From DASRTE01 sp035656095 (lineage in GTDB: Bacteria > Actinomycetota > Actinomycetes > Jiangellales > Jiangellaceae): a DNA stretch of 64,000 nucleotides. Each line of letters opens with the position of its first letter. Position 1 is the first letter of the stretch. Of this stretch, positions 17,657 through 26,231 are shown in pieces. A program made the position numbers and the translations under genes. The notes beneath the pieces were generated by a model. It was not told the origin of the DNA. It did not search any database and was given only the letters and a program-made list of their open reading frames with translations. Location of the stretch: positions 4,137 to 68,136 of the forward strand of contig DASRTE010000192.1 in assembly GCA_035656095.1 (NCBI GenBank), in the 5' to 3' direction.

Positions 17657-18595
17657 ATGTCGCTCGAGGCTCGCGTGAGCGCGTGCTCCGAGATCAGCCG
17701 CCGACTCGACGAGCCCATCGTGGGCACTGCTCCCGTGGCAGCGTCGTGGATCGTGCTCGAGCAGCCGGGGCCCTGGGGACGCGATGCGCTCACCGAGTCC
17801 CACCTGGATCCGGTTCTCGGCGATGCGCTCGGTACGGCGTCGAATGCCCACGGTGCTCGGGTCGCATTGGTTCGCCGGCCCGGACGGCACCCGGACGTAG
17901 GAGATCGGGCGCGCCGGGTCTGGATCGCGGCCACCCGTCCGGGACGGACCTGGCTGCTGGGCGGATCGGTCGAGGAGGTCGCCGAGCTCGGGTCGCTGTC
18001 GTGGACCGGCATAGAAGCCGGCGACCGCTCGCTCGTGCGGGCGTCGCTTCCGGTTCTGCGACCGGAGACCGAGCCCTTGCTGCTCGTCTGCACCAACGCC
18101 CGCCGCGACGTCTGCTGTGCCAACCTCGGCCGCCCCCTCGCCGCGGCACTCCGCGAGCCATTGGACGGACGCGTGTGGGAGACCACCCACCTCGGCGGCC
18201 ACCGGTTCGCCCCCACGGCGGCACTGCTCCCCTACGGCGTCGTGTACGGGCGGCTCGATCCTGCCGATGCACTGCACGTGTACACAGAGGCTCGGGAAGG
18301 ACGCCAGCCCGTCCGTGGCTACCGCGGCCGCAGCACGTTCGGCCGGGCCGGCCAGGTCGCTGAAGCGGCCGTGCGCAGACACAGCGGCGCCGACGGTCTG
18401 GACGACCTCGACGTCGCAGCCGTGAGGGAGCGTGAGGACGGTTCCTGGCACGTCCTCGTGACGCACCGTGACGGCCGGCAGTTCGCCGTAGAGGTCAGGC
18501 CGGTTGCGCTGGAACCACCACGCCCGGAGTCGTGCCGCAAGGCCGCCGTCCGGCCCGTGGCCTACGTCGCAGATGCACCCCTTCGGTGCGAGTGA
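17657..18595 (+). CDS. Sucrase/ferredoxin-like family protein
   Basis: A 312-residue protein of the sucraseferredoxin-like family, whose C-terminal half is a thioredoxin-like [2Fe-2S] ferredoxin. The cluster cysteines are visible in LLVCTNARRDVCCANLGRPL (about residues 146-165). GGHRFAPTAALLPYGVVYGR follows and is the family's most conserved stretch. Cytoplasmic, with an electron-transfer role likely but the partner unknown. The start is uncertain: ATG 17657 gives the family's usual N-terminus (SEISRRLDEPIVGTAP), without a strong RBS. Confidence 0.85.
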   Translation: MSLEARVSACSEISRRLDEPIVGTAPVAASWIVLEQPGPWGRDALTESHLDPVLGDALGTASNAHGARVALVRRPGRHPDVGDRARRVWIAATRPGRTWLLGGSVEEVAELGSLSWTGIEAGDRSLVRASLPVLRPETEPLLLVCTNARRDVCCANLGRPLAAALREPLDGRVWETTHLGGHRFAPTAALLPYGVVYGRLDPADALHVYTEAREGRQPVRGYRGRSTFGRAGQVAEAAVRRHSGADGLDDLDVAAVREREDGSWHVLVTHRDGRQFAVEVRPVALEPPRPESCRKAAVRPVAYVADAPLRCE

Positions 18596-18634
18596 CGTGG
18601 CCTTCGCGCACTGCGATCGGCAAGACTGCGCGCC

Positions 18635-19675
18635 ATGACATCGACCTATGTCGCGGCTGACGGCCGCTACGACCGCATGACCTATCGGCGGGTGGGAGAC
18701 AGCGGCCTTCACCTGCCGGCCGTGTCACTCGGCCTGTGGCACAACTTCGGCGACACCACGCCGACCTCCACCCAGCGGGCGATCCTGCGACGGGCATTCG
18801 ATCTCGGCGTCACCCACGTCGATCTGGCGAACAACTACGGCCCGCCCTACGGCTCCGCGGAGACCAACTTCGGGCGGATCTTCGCCGAGGACTTCGCGCC
18901 TTATCGCGACGAGCTCGTGATCTCGACGAAGGCGGGCTACGACATGTGGCCGGGTCCCTACGGGGAGTGGGGCTCGCGCAAGTACCTGCTGGCCAGCCTC
19001 GACCGGTCGCTCGACCGCATGGGCCTGGACTACGTCGACATCTTCTACAGTCACCGATTCGATCCCGACACGCCGCTCGAGGAGACGATGGGAGCGCTGG
19101 ACACGGCCGTGCGGTCGGGGCGGGCACTCTACGCCGGCATCTCGTCCTACTCGGCGCAGCGGACGGCCGAGGCGGCGTCGATCCTGCGCGATCTAGGCAC
19201 GCCGCTGCTGATCCACCAGCCCTCGTACTCCCTGCTCAACCGATGGGTCGAGGAGGGTGAGCCGAACCTGCTCGAGACGCTCGAGGCCGAGGGCGTGGGC
19301 TGCATCGCGTTCTCGCCGTTGGCCCAGGGCATGCTGACCGACCGCTATCTCGACGGGATACCGGCAGACTCGCGGGCCGCACAGCACACGTCGCTGTCGC
19401 CTGACCTGCTGACCCCGGAGGCATTGGGCCACATCCGCGCGCTGAACGTGATGGCGGCAAAGCGGGGCCAGAGCCTGGCGCAGATGGCCCTCGCATGGGT
19501 ACTGCGCGACGAACGAGTCACCTCGGCCCTGGTCGGTGCCAGCAGCGTCAGGCAGTTGGAGGCCAACGTGGCCGCGATCGACAACCTCGGTTTCACCGAC
19601 GACGAGCAGGCGACCATCGACCGCCACGCGGTCGACGCCGGAATCAACCTCTGGGCGTCATCCAGCGAGGGGTGA
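18635..19675 (+). CDS. Aldo/keto reductase (L-glyceraldehyde 3-phosphate reductase type)
   Basis: A 346-residue NADPH-dependent aldo/keto reductase, AKR14-like (YghZ/GpR). The catalytic tetrad region is visible: DLANNYGPPYGSAE with the active-site Tyr, STKAGYDMWPGPYG with the Lys, and FYSHRFDPDTPLEE with the His. The C-terminal AWVLRDERVTSALVGASSVRQLE binds the cofactor phosphate. GpR reduces L-glyceraldehyde 3-phosphate or methylglyoxal; assignment is by overall similarity. ATG 18635 begins MTSTYVAADGRYDRMTYRR as in the family. A strong hairpin follows the stop codon. Confidence 0.9.
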   Translation: MTSTYVAADGRYDRMTYRRVGDSGLHLPAVSLGLWHNFGDTTPTSTQRAILRRAFDLGVTHVDLANNYGPPYGSAETNFGRIFAEDFAPYRDELVISTKAGYDMWPGPYGEWGSRKYLLASLDRSLDRMGLDYVDIFYSHRFDPDTPLEETMGALDTAVRSGRALYAGISSYSAQRTAEAASILRDLGTPLLIHQPSYSLLNRWVEEGEPNLLETLEAEGVGCIAFSPLAQGMLTDRYLDGIPADSRAAQHTSLSPDLLTPEALGHIRALNVMAAKRGQSLAQMALAWVLRDERVTSALVGASSVRQLEANVAAIDNLGFTDDEQATIDRHAVDAGINLWASSSEG

Positions 19676-19684
19676 CCGACGAAC

Positions 19685-19729
19685 CACCCGGCCTGTCGAG
19701 CCTCAGACCAGAGCTCGGCAGGCCGGGTG
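19685..19729 (+). terminator. Hairpin terminator after the aldo/keto reductase gene
   Basis: A 17-bp stem with one G·T pair (CACCCGGCCTGTCGAGC against GCTCGGCAGGCCGGGTG) and an 11-nt loop starts 9 nt after the stop codon. There is no T-tract, as is common for actinobacterial terminators. Confidence 0.7.
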
Positions 19730-19735
19730 CGTCGG

Positions 19736-19894
19736 GTGTCCTACTCGGCCAGGGTGGCGGTCACGGTGTCGTACCACCTCGGCGTGCTCCACGACGCCGG
19801 ACTGGTCATGCGCAGCAGGCACCGTCGTCTGGTCCTCTACCGCCGCAGCGAGCAGGCGACACGGCTGCTCGGGGAGTCCTCCACCGCCTCCTGA
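19736..19894 (+). pseudogene. Remnant of an ArsR-family regulator (C-terminal half of the HTH)
   Basis: A 52-codon open stretch ending in TGA encodes VSYHLGVLHDAGLVMRSRHR and VLYRRSEQATRLL, which match the recognition helix, wing and final strand of ArsR-type winged helices (compare VSHHLKVLREAGLV…YRL). Everything upstream, including helices 1-3 and any metal or sulfur cysteines, is missing; the frame begins in the hairpin region. It ends 6 bp before the parE stop. This looks like a deleted regulator rather than a functional small protein. Confidence 0.6.
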
Positions 19895-19900
19895 CGGCGA

Positions 19901-22045
19901 TCAGGCGTCGATGCGGGCGCGGTCGAGCTCGGCTGCCCCGGCGACGATGAAGTCCTTGCGGGGGGCGACGTCGTTGCCCATCAGCAGCTCGAAGACCGCG
20001 TCGGCCGCCTCTGCATCGGTGGCGTTGATGCGCCGCAGCCGCCTGGACCGGGGATCCATGGTGGTCTCCGCGAGCTGGTGGGGATCCATCTCGCCCAGGC
20101 CTTTGTAGCGCTGTGGCGGCTGCTTGTACCGCACCTGCCGGCGATCGAGGTCGCGTAGCGTGCGCTGCAGTTCGGCATCGGTGTAGGTGTAGATGTAGCG
20201 CTCCTGTCCCTTACGCGGGTTGGACAGCTCGATCCTGTGCAGCGGCGGCATGGCGGCGAACAGCCGTCCGGCCTCGACCAATGGGCGCATGTAGCGGAAG
20301 AACAAGGTGATCAACAGGGTGCGAATGTGCGCACCGTCGACATCGGCGTCGGTCATCAGCACGATCTTGCCGTACCTGGCCTGGTCGAGCTCGAAGCTCC
20401 GGCCGCTTCCGGCGCCGACGACCTGGATGATCGCCGCGCACTCGGCGTTTCGGAGCATGTCGCCGACCGACGCCTTCTGGACGTTGAGGATCTTGCCCCT
20501 GATCGGCAGCAGCGCCTGGTACTCGGCGTCGCGGGCCGCCTTGCCCGTACCCAACGCGGAGTCGCCCTCGACGATGAACAGCTCGGAGCGGTCCAACGCA
20601 CCCGAGCGGCAGTCGACCAGCTTGGTCGGCAATGCGCTGGTCTCGAGTGCGTTCTTGCGGCGGACCGTCTCCTTGTGCAGCCGCGCCGCGACGCGCGCCT
20701 TGGCCGCGGCGACGACCTTCTCGAGCACGGCGGCAGCCTGCGCCTTGTGGCCTCGCTTGGTGCTGGTGAGCTGGGCGACGAGCCGGCGCTCGACGACGCG
20801 GGCGACGATTGCCCGCACCGCGCTCGTGCCGAGCACTTCCTTGGTCTGGCCCTCGAACTGGGGCTCGGCGAGCCGAACGGTCACGACGGCGGTCAGGCCC
20901 TCGAGGACGTCGTCCTTCTCGATCTTGTCGTCGCCCGCCTTGAGCCGGCGTGCGTTGCCCCGGACCAGGTCGCGCAGCGCCTTGAGCAGGCCATGCTCGA
21001 AGCCGGCGACGTGGGTGCCGCCCTTCGGTGTGGCGACGACGTTCACGAACGAGCGCAGCTCGGTGTCGTATCCGGCTCCCCAGCGCAGCGCGACGTCGAC
21101 CTCGCACTGCCGCTCGACCTTGCGCGGGGTCATGTGCCCGGCATCGTCGAGCACCGGCACGGTCTCGGTGAACGACTCGGTGCCGTGCAGGCGTAGCACA
21201 TCGCTGACCGCCGGGTCGGCGGCGAGGAACCCGACGAACTCGGCGATGCCGCCGTCGTGGCGGAACCGGTGCTCGTCCGGTTCACCGCCGGTATCCACAC
21301 GACGCCGGTCGCGCAGGACCAGTTCGAGACCGGGGACCAGGTAGGACGTCTGCCGGACTCGGGTGACGAGCTCGTCGACCGCGACGGCGGCCTCGCGCAG
21401 GAAGATCTCAGGATCGGGCCAGAACCGGATCCGGGTGCCGGTGACGCCCTTGCGGACCCTGCCGGTGACGCGCAGCTCGGAGTGGTCGGTGAACGGCGTG
21501 AAGGCGGCATCGGGTCCGGCCGCGTCGAAGATTCCGGGCTCCCCCCGGCGGAAGGACATCGCGTAGGTCCGGCCGTCGCGGTCGACTTCGACGTCGAGCC
21601 GGGCGGAGAGCGCATTCACGACGCTGGCACCCACCCCGTGCAGGCCGCCGGAGGCGGTGTACGAGCCGCCCCCGAACTTGCCGCCGGCGTGGAGTTTGGT
21701 GAACACCACCTCGACGCCGGACAGGCCCGTGCGCTGATGGACGTCGACCGGGATGCCACGGCCGTCGTCGTGGATCTCGACCGACCCGTCGTCGTGCAGT
21801 GTGACCTCGATGGTGGAGCAGACGCCGGCCAGTGCCTCGTCGACGCCGTTGTCGATGATTTCCCACAGGCAGTGCATGAGGCCACGGGAGTCGGTCGAGC
21901 CGACGTACATGCCGGGGCGTTTGCGGACCGCCTCGAGGCCCTCGAGCACGGACAGGTGCCGCGCGGTGTACGGCTGGACACTGCCGTTTCCGGACCCCTT
22001 GGTGCGCGTGGTCCGGATCGGCAGCTCGGCCGGCTGTGCGGTCAC
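19901..22045 (-). CDS. parE: DNA topoisomerase IV / second gyrase subunit B
   Basis: A 714-residue ATPase subunit partnering the A subunit at 13686-16133. The GHKL ATP-binding domain shows EIIDNGVDEALAG, DDGRGIP and GGLHGVGASVVNALS. The transducer follows, then the TOPRIM domain with IVEGDSALGTGKAARD and LMTDADVDGAHIRTLL (metal-binding DxD), and the C-terminal PQRYKGLGEMDP. A 165-residue insert, which GyrB of some bacteria has, is absent. The GTG at 22045 is preceded by GGAGGAGCCCGACCC; an in-frame ATG further upstream adds residues not typical of the family. The A and B genes face each other with four genes between. Confidence 0.94.
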   Translation of the reverse strand: MTAQPAELPIRTTRTKGSGNGSVQPYTARHLSVLEGLEAVRKRPGMYVGSTDSRGLMHCLWEIIDNGVDEALAGVCSTIEVTLHDDGSVEIHDDGRGIPVDVHQRTGLSGVEVVFTKLHAGGKFGGGSYTASGGLHGVGASVVNALSARLDVEVDRDGRTYAMSFRRGEPGIFDAAGPDAAFTPFTDHSELRVTGRVRKGVTGTRIRFWPDPEIFLREAAVAVDELVTRVRQTSYLVPGLELVLRDRRRVDTGGEPDEHRFRHDGGIAEFVGFLAADPAVSDVLRLHGTESFTETVPVLDDAGHMTPRKVERQCEVDVALRWGAGYDTELRSFVNVVATPKGGTHVAGFEHGLLKALRDLVRGNARRLKAGDDKIEKDDVLEGLTAVVTVRLAEPQFEGQTKEVLGTSAVRAIVARVVERRLVAQLTSTKRGHKAQAAAVLEKVVAAAKARVAARLHKETVRRKNALETSALPTKLVDCRSGALDRSELFIVEGDSALGTGKAARDAEYQALLPIRGKILNVQKASVGDMLRNAECAAIIQVVGAGSGRSFELDQARYGKIVLMTDADVDGAHIRTLLITLFFRYMRPLVEAGRLFAAMPPLHRIELSNPRKGQERYIYTYTDAELQRTLRDLDRRQVRYKQPPQRYKGLGEMDPHQLAETTMDPRSRRLRRINATDAEAADAVFELLMGNDVAPRKDFIVAGAAELDRARIDA

Positions 22046-22169
22046 GGGTCGGGCTCCTCCGACGAGGGTGCGCGCCGGGCCGCTCCTCCCGGCGCTGCCA
22101 GGGTAGTCGGCGCTGCCGACCGGATAGCCGTGGCACGCCGCGAGCGGCACGTCGCTGTGACCAAAGTCG

Positions 22170-22186
22170 CTTCGCTCATAGCGAAG
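22170..22186. promoter_or_regulatory. Small palindrome CTTCGCT-CAT-AGCGAAG
   Basis: A 7-bp perfect inverted repeat with 3-nt spacer in the 224-bp gap between the divergent parE and DUF7455 starts. It could be an operator or an RNA hairpin; no regulator can be assigned. Confidence 0.3.
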
Positions 22187-22269
22187 TGCCTGTGCACGAC
22201 ATCTCAGGAACAGGGTGGGTCTGTTTACATGTTCTACGAGAGACAGAACGACCCTGCGAGAGGAGCACC

Positions 22270-22494
22270 GTGACCACTGCCGTCGTCAGCCCACTCAAGG
22301 CCGCCGACCGCTGCGATCGCTGCGGCGCTCAGGCATACATCCGCGTCGTCCTGGCCGGCGGTGGCGACCTGCTGTTCTGCGGCCACCACGGGCGGCGGCA
22401 CGAGGGCAAGCTCCGTCCACTCGCCGCCGAGTGGCACGACGAAACCGACCGACTGATCGACACACCCGCCACGGCCATGGCCGACGAGCGCTGA
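22270..22494 (+). CDS. DUF7455 family small zinc-ribbon protein
   Basis: A 74-residue protein with CDRCGAQAYIR (residues 15-25) and LLFCGHHGRRHEGKL (residues 35-49), a Cys-x2-Cys/Cys-x-His-His arrangement that should bind one zinc. This DUF7455 family is conserved in actinobacteria next to the parE-type gene and the principal sigma gene; function unknown. GTG 22270 has AGAGGAG 5 nt upstream. A strong terminator follows 17 bp after the stop, so it is expressed as a single gene. Confidence 0.88.
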   Translation: MTTAVVSPLKAADRCDRCGAQAYIRVVLAGGGDLLFCGHHGRRHEGKLRPLAAEWHDETDRLIDTPATAMADER

Positions 22495-22511
22495 ATCTGA
22501 TCGCACGACAC

Positions 22512-22551
22512 GGCGAAGGGCCCCGGTCACGACCGGGGCCCTTCGCCTTTT
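22512..22551 (+). terminator. Rho-independent terminator after the DUF7455 gene
   Basis: A perfect 16-bp stem (GGCGAAGGGCCCCGGT) with loop CACG, followed by TTTT. It is the clearest intrinsic terminator in the window. Confidence 0.92.
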
Positions 22552-22560
22552 CCTGGCACG

Positions 22561-23052
22561 ATGCCCCCCGTGGAGCCCATCGGACTGGTCCTCGTCGGCG
22601 CGGCGATCGTCGTCGGCCTGGTCGGAATCGTGCTGGTCGTCATTCCCGGACTGCTGCTGGTCTGGGGCGCGGTCGCAGTCTGGGCACTGGTCGAGCGCAC
22701 CCCCCTGGCCTGGGGTGTGCTCGTCCTGGCCACTTTGCTCGCGCTCGCCGGCACCGTGGTCAAGTACCTGCTGCCCGGGCGCCGCATGCGCGACGCCGGC
22801 GTGCCGACCCGCAGCATCGTCGTCGGGTCCCTGCTCGGCATCGTCGGCTTCTTCGTCATCCCCGTGGTGGGGCTGTTCATCGGGTTCGTCCTCGGCATCT
22901 ACCTGGCCGAACGGGTGCGGCTGCCCGGCCACGCCGAAGCGTGGCCCGCGACCGTACACGCCCTGAAGGCGGTCGGCCTCTCCATCCTCATCGAGTTGCT
23001 CGCCGGGTTGCTCATCGCCGGATCCTGGTTGCTCGCCGCGATCGTCGGCTGA
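22561..23052 (+). CDS. DUF456 family membrane protein
   Basis: A 163-residue integral membrane protein with four to five hydrophobic stretches, including GLVLVGAAIVVGLVGIVLVV near the start, a glycine-rich TRSIVVGSLLGIVGFFVIP and a C-terminal anchor. It matches DUF456, a bacterial membrane family of unknown function with glycine-zipper-like repeats. ATG 22561 and GTG 22570 are both possible; neither has an RBS and the terminator ends only 10 bp upstream, so a leaderless or very short-leader mRNA is likely. Convergent with the SDR gene. Confidence 0.85.
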   Translation: MPPVEPIGLVLVGAAIVVGLVGIVLVVIPGLLLVWGAVAVWALVERTPLAWGVLVLATLLALAGTVVKYLLPGRRMRDAGVPTRSIVVGSLLGIVGFFVIPVVGLFIGFVLGIYLAERVRLPGHAEAWPATVHALKAVGLSILIELLAGLLIAGSWLLAAIVG

Positions 23053-23060
23053 CCTCGTCC

Positions 23061-23825
23061 TCACCGCCGGTGGACGATCGTCGCCGACGCCTGCGCACCG
23101 GCCAGGACGACGACCTCGGCCACCTGGACGTGCGCCGGGCGGCTGACCACCCACAGGACGGCGTCGGCGATGTCGGCTCCGGTCAGCGGATCCAGACCCG
23201 CGTAGACGGTTTCGGCGCGCTCGGCATCTCCGCCGAAGCGGACCATGGAGAACTCGGTCTCGACCAGGCCGGGCTGGATCACCGAGGCCTTCACACCGGA
23301 CCCGACGACGTCCATCCGCAGGCCGGCGGTGATGCGGTCGACAGCCGCCTTCGACGCGCAGTACACCGCTCCGTTGGGGTAGGTCTCGCGGCCCGCGATC
23401 GAGCCGATGTCGACGATGTGGCCGCGGCCGCGCGCGAGCATCCCGGGCAGCACGGCGTGGATGACGTTGAGCAGACCCGTCACGTTGGTGTCGATCATCC
23501 GGTCCCAGTCGGCCGGGTCGTTGTCCGGCAGCGGGCCGAACCCGACCGCGAGGCCGGCGTTGTTGACCAGCACATCGACGTCGGCCCAGCCCGGCGGCAG
23601 CCTACCGATGGCGGCGTCGACCGCCGACCGTTCGCGGACGTCGAGATCGACCGGGAGCGTCGGCACGGGCAGTGCGGCCGCCAGATCCTCCAGCCGGTCA
23701 CGTCTGCGTGCCGCCAGCACCAGCCGGCAACCCTCGGCAGCGAATGCTTCCGCGCACGCGCGGCCGATCCCACTCGATGCGCCGGTGATCAGGACGCAGG
23801 CGTCGCCGAGACTCGTCGCGGCCAT
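23061..23825 (-). CDS. Short-chain dehydrogenase/reductase (SDR)
   Basis: A 254-residue classical SDR. The NAD(P) motif LITGASSGIGRA is at residues 13-24 with ARRRDR after beta-2 suggesting NADP, NNAG is near residue 88, the catalytic Ser is in DIGSIAG and the YxxxK pair is in YCASKAA. Closest in style to the YdfG-type 3-hydroxy acid dehydrogenases; the substrate is not resolved. The gene stands between the convergent DUF456 gene and a divergent 283-bp gap. Confidence 0.88.
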   Translation of the reverse strand: MAATSLGDACVLITGASSGIGRACAEAFAAEGCRLVLAARRRDRLEDLAAALPVPTLPVDLDVRERSAVDAAIGRLPPGWADVDVLVNNAGLAVGFGPLPDNDPADWDRMIDTNVTGLLNVIHAVLPGMLARGRGHIVDIGSIAGRETYPNGAVYCASKAAVDRITAGLRMDVVGSGVKASVIQPGLVETEFSMVRFGGDAERAETVYAGLDPLTGADIADAVLWVVSRPAHVQVAEVVVLAGAQASATIVHRR

Positions 23826-23962
23826 CTCAGTACGGACCGGGCGTGAGGCAGGACCGAGCGGTGTACATGGTCAGGCGCCTCTCCGTCCGGTGGACCGTCC
23901 TCGGCCGACGACCTTACCGCCGGACCATTGCGGGTCTATGGCCACCGACAGTTCTAGCCGTC

Positions 23963-24012
23963 TTGACAATATCTCTCGTCGGTGCGAGGCTCTGGAACGA
24001 CACAAAGTCGTT
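23963..24012 (+). promoter_or_regulatory. Promoter and candidate operator of the 24109 reductase gene
   Basis: TTGACA at 23963-23968 is a consensus -35. At 17 bp spacing lies GAGGCT, a weak -10. An inverted repeat AACGAC-ACAAA-GTCGTT at 23996-24012 covers the expected transcription start and could bind a repressor. The 5' leader would be about 110 nt. Confidence 0.4.
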
Positions 24013-24108
24013 TCGTTCAAGACCGAGACGAGTCGACCGGCCAACATGGGCACATCCCCGAGACCGTCGACTCCGGTCCGGAACCCCGACAACACACAGG
24101 AGATCACC

Positions 24109-24669
24109 GTGAGAAAGATCGTCGCAGGGCTGTTCGTCTCTCTCGACGGCGTCGTCGAGGCGCCGGAGACCTGGCACTTCCCCTACTTCAACGACGAGAT
24201 GATGCAGGTGGTCGGATCGCAGATCGCCGATTCGGACACGATGCTGCTCGGCCGAGTGACCTACCAGGAATTCGCCGGCTACTGGCCCCACCAGGGCAGC
24301 GACGTCGAGATGGCGGACTTCATGAACAGCACGCCCAAGCTCGTCGCCTCGACCACCCTGGACACCGTGGACTGGGAGAACTCGACGCTGATCAAGGGCG
24401 ACGTTGCCGAGGAGCTGGCCGCGCTGAAGAAGCAGCCCGGCAAGAACATCTCGATCACCGGCAGCCCCACCCTTGTCCGGTCGTTGCTGCGGGACAACGT
24501 GCTCGATGAGCTCAACCTTCTGGTCCACCCGATCGTCGTGGGCCACGGCAAGCGCCTGTTCGAGGACGGGTCCGACCAGATCCCGCTGAACCTCGTGAGC
24601 TCCACGACCTTCAGCACCGGCGTACTCTCGCTCGCCTACGCGCCTGCAGGTGCACAAGCGCCGAGCTGA
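24109..24669 (+). CDS. Dihydrofolate reductase family protein (RibD C-terminal-like)
   Basis: A 186-residue RibD-C/DHFR-like reductase: KIVAGLFVSLDGVVEAPETW at the start, LLGRVTYQEFAGYW (about residues 45-58), ISITGSPTLVRSLL and a C-terminal HPIVVGHGKRLFED loop for NADPH. It is related to, but clearly diverged from, the protein at 484-1050. GTG 24109 has AGGAG 7 nt upstream. It may be the first gene of a pair with the 132-residue protein 10 bp downstream. Substrate unknown. Confidence 0.88.
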   Translation: MRKIVAGLFVSLDGVVEAPETWHFPYFNDEMMQVVGSQIADSDTMLLGRVTYQEFAGYWPHQGSDVEMADFMNSTPKLVASTTLDTVDWENSTLIKGDVAEELAALKKQPGKNISITGSPTLVRSLLRDNVLDELNLLVHPIVVGHGKRLFEDGSDQIPLNLVSSTTFSTGVLSLAYAPAGAQAPS

Positions 24670-24679
24670 GGGGCACGCG

Positions 24680-25078
24680 GTGAGCGCAAAGTCCGTCGCC
24701 GAGAAGCTCCAGATCAAGCCGAACACAACCGTGTGGTCCTCGGACCCCGCACATGTCGGTCTCGTCGATCCGCTGCCCGAGGGTGTGCGCATCGTGGACG
24801 GCTTGGACCAGGCGACAACGGCGCTCGTCTTCGCTCCGGACGCCAGGTCGCTGCGCTCCGTGCTCACCGCGAACCAGGACGAGCTCGCCGGTCCGGCCCT
24901 CTTCTGGGTCGCCTATCCCAAGGCGAACCGGGCCGACATCAACCGCGACACGCTGTGGCCGATCCTCGGCGAGTACGGAATGCGGCCGATCACACAGGTG
25001 GCGGTCGACGACGTCTGGTCAGCGCTCCGATTCCGCCCGCTCAAGGAAGGCGAACCACCGTTCACCGGTGGGCGCTGA
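24680..25078 (+). CDS. DUF3052-like small protein
   Basis: A 132-residue soluble protein: SVAEKLQIKPNTTVWSSDPA at its start, a middle strand-helix part with LVFAPDARSLRSVL, and FWVAYPKANRADINRDTLWP. The order (KLGIKPG…, a pseudo-Rossmann sheet, then an F/WVAYPK motif) resembles the actinobacterial DUF3052-type proteins of unknown function. GTG 24680 is used as start; an in-frame ATG 30 bp upstream overlaps the preceding gene. Spacing to the reductase suggests co-transcription. Confidence 0.7.
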   Translation: MSAKSVAEKLQIKPNTTVWSSDPAHVGLVDPLPEGVRIVDGLDQATTALVFAPDARSLRSVLTANQDELAGPALFWVAYPKANRADINRDTLWPILGEYGMRPITQVAVDDVWSALRFRPLKEGEPPFTGGR

Positions 25079-25109
25079 CGGACGGTTGGCCCTTCCCGCC
25101 GGGCGGCTA

Positions 25110-25195
25110 GAGCGCGGGTGGCGGCTCGTAGAGGCGCGCCGCACGTCCAGTAGTACCAGGTGCGGTGAGCTTTGCTTCAGCACCAGCGGGTTCCA
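25110..25195 (-). pseudogene. Degenerate relic of a zinc-ribbon gene (older copy)
   Basis: Read on the minus strand, one frame gives AHRTWYYWTCGAPL and, after a frameshift, LYEPPPAL and a stop. The same sequence pattern, AHRTWYCRTCG…MYKPPHA, occurs in the element relic at 26990-27306, including a 16-bp identical stretch AGTACCAGGTGCGGTG. The first cysteine is replaced and the frame is broken, so this cannot be functional. It lies outside the attachment-site repeats. Confidence 0.5.
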
Positions 25196-25308
25196 GCGAT
25201 GAGTTCGATCCTCGGCGTGCGTCTGATCCGATGACGGACCCAGGATGACTCAGGCCCCTGCGAGTGCGTCGCGACTGCGAGCGCACCACGGGAGAGAGGA
25301 GCGGATCG

Positions 25309-25758
25309 ATGGACCAGCCAACCGCAGAGCAAGCGTTGCGCCAGCTCGAGCCTCTGGTCGGCCAGTGGACCTTAGAGGCGAACTGGCCCGACGGGCAGCC
25401 GTGGCCGGGCGGCGGAATGGTCAGTTTCGAGTGGCACGCCTCGGGGGCACATCTGGTCGAGCGCGGGACGGCCGAGCTTCCCGAGGCGCCCGACAACGTC
25501 TCCATCATCGGATGCGACGCGGCCAACGGGACGTACTACCAGCTGTACTCCGACGCGCGCGGCGTGTGTCGCGTCTACCAGATGAGCATCGGCAACGCCC
25601 AGTGGAAGCTCTGGCGCGACGGCCAGCCATTCTCCCAGCGCTTCACGGCAACCTTCAGCGACGACGGGAACACGATCACCGGACGCTGGGAGATCGCCGA
25701 GGACGGCACCGACTACACCACCGACTTCGACCTCATCTACCGCAGAGTCGACACCTGA
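25309..25758 (+). CDS. DUF1579-like lipocalin-fold protein
   Basis: A 149-residue protein made of alternating beta-strands with GQWTLEANWPDG near the start, VERGTAELPEAPDNVSIIGC in the middle and a C-terminal TITGRWEIAEDGTDYTTDFDLIYRR. The strand order (LVGxWxLEA … F … W) is that of small calycin-like proteins annotated DUF1579 or as hypothetical. No signal peptide. ATG 25309 has GAGAGAGGAGCGG upstream. No ligand can be named. Confidence 0.7.
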   Translation: MDQPTAEQALRQLEPLVGQWTLEANWPDGQPWPGGGMVSFEWHASGAHLVERGTAELPEAPDNVSIIGCDAANGTYYQLYSDARGVCRVYQMSIGNAQWKLWRDGQPFSQRFTATFSDDGNTITGRWEIAEDGTDYTTDFDLIYRRVDT

Positions 25759-25875
25759 CGCCGGGACCGGGGTGAGCTACGGCGCAGGGTGTCGGGTCGC
25801 GCTCGGTGACGCCAGCCAAGCGCTCGATGTATGCGGCGTCCGCAGCCTCGAGCCCGGCCGGTACCAGCGACGCTG

Positions 25876-25900
25876 GAGCCTCAGTCGAGGTAGTCGCGCA
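25876..25900. repeat. Distal attachment-site repeat (copy of the sigma-factor gene 3' end)
   Basis: Twenty-five bases identical to 28111-28135. On the minus strand it reads …GACTACCTCGACTGAGGCTC, i.e. the last codons (DYLD), stop and 5 following bases of the sigma-factor gene. The upstream sequence does not continue into sigma-factor coding sequence, so this is a duplicated attachment site. Confidence 0.85.
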
Positions 25901-26043
25901 CGAGGGACGCATGAACGCTGTACGTCTGAGCGTCGTAACCGTGCGGGTCAGGAACGGTGTGGTGGGAAATATCCCCGACTGAGTCGGGGCGGTCCCGGCG
26001 CGACGACGACACCGCCGGCCGCTCGACGGGCCGGAGCCCCGCC

Positions 26044-26231
26044 GTGTCCACCACTTCCCACCACCCGACCCCGGCCGTCACGGCTGGGCGGCACTGCTCG
26101 CCCTGGTCGGCGACCTCAGGCACCTGGCCTGCGACCGCTCGCTCGACGACGCCGACCGCGCCCGCCGCATCCGCGACAGGTTCGGCGTGTACGACGGCAT
26201 CATCGAAGAGAACCGAGGGGAGGGGCGCTGA
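26044..26231 (+). pseudogene. Micro-ORF 1 (frameshifted), paralogue of the next one
   Basis: The frame ending at TGA 26229-26231 encodes HGWAALLALVGDLRHLACDR then SLDDADRARRIRDRFGVYDG, but has no ATG or GTG before the conserved part. A GTG at 26044 is in another phase and would join only by a frameshift near 26080. The product resembles the next ORF residue by residue (LxLxGxxRxLAxDRxL…AxRIRDxFxxYD), so it is a real but damaged gene. Function unknown; cargo of the element. Confidence 0.5.

Noticed and set aside
13686..22045. parC/parE as the primary gyrase
   Set aside because: The canonical QRRGGKG box of GyrA is absent, the subunit genes are separated and convergent rather than in a gyrB-gyrA operon, and recF/dnaN neighbours are missing.
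25972..25990. CCCCGACTGAGTCGGGG palindrome in the element considered as terminator or origin
   Set aside because: Too short and isolated, no T-tract and no replication gene nearby; kept only as a note.
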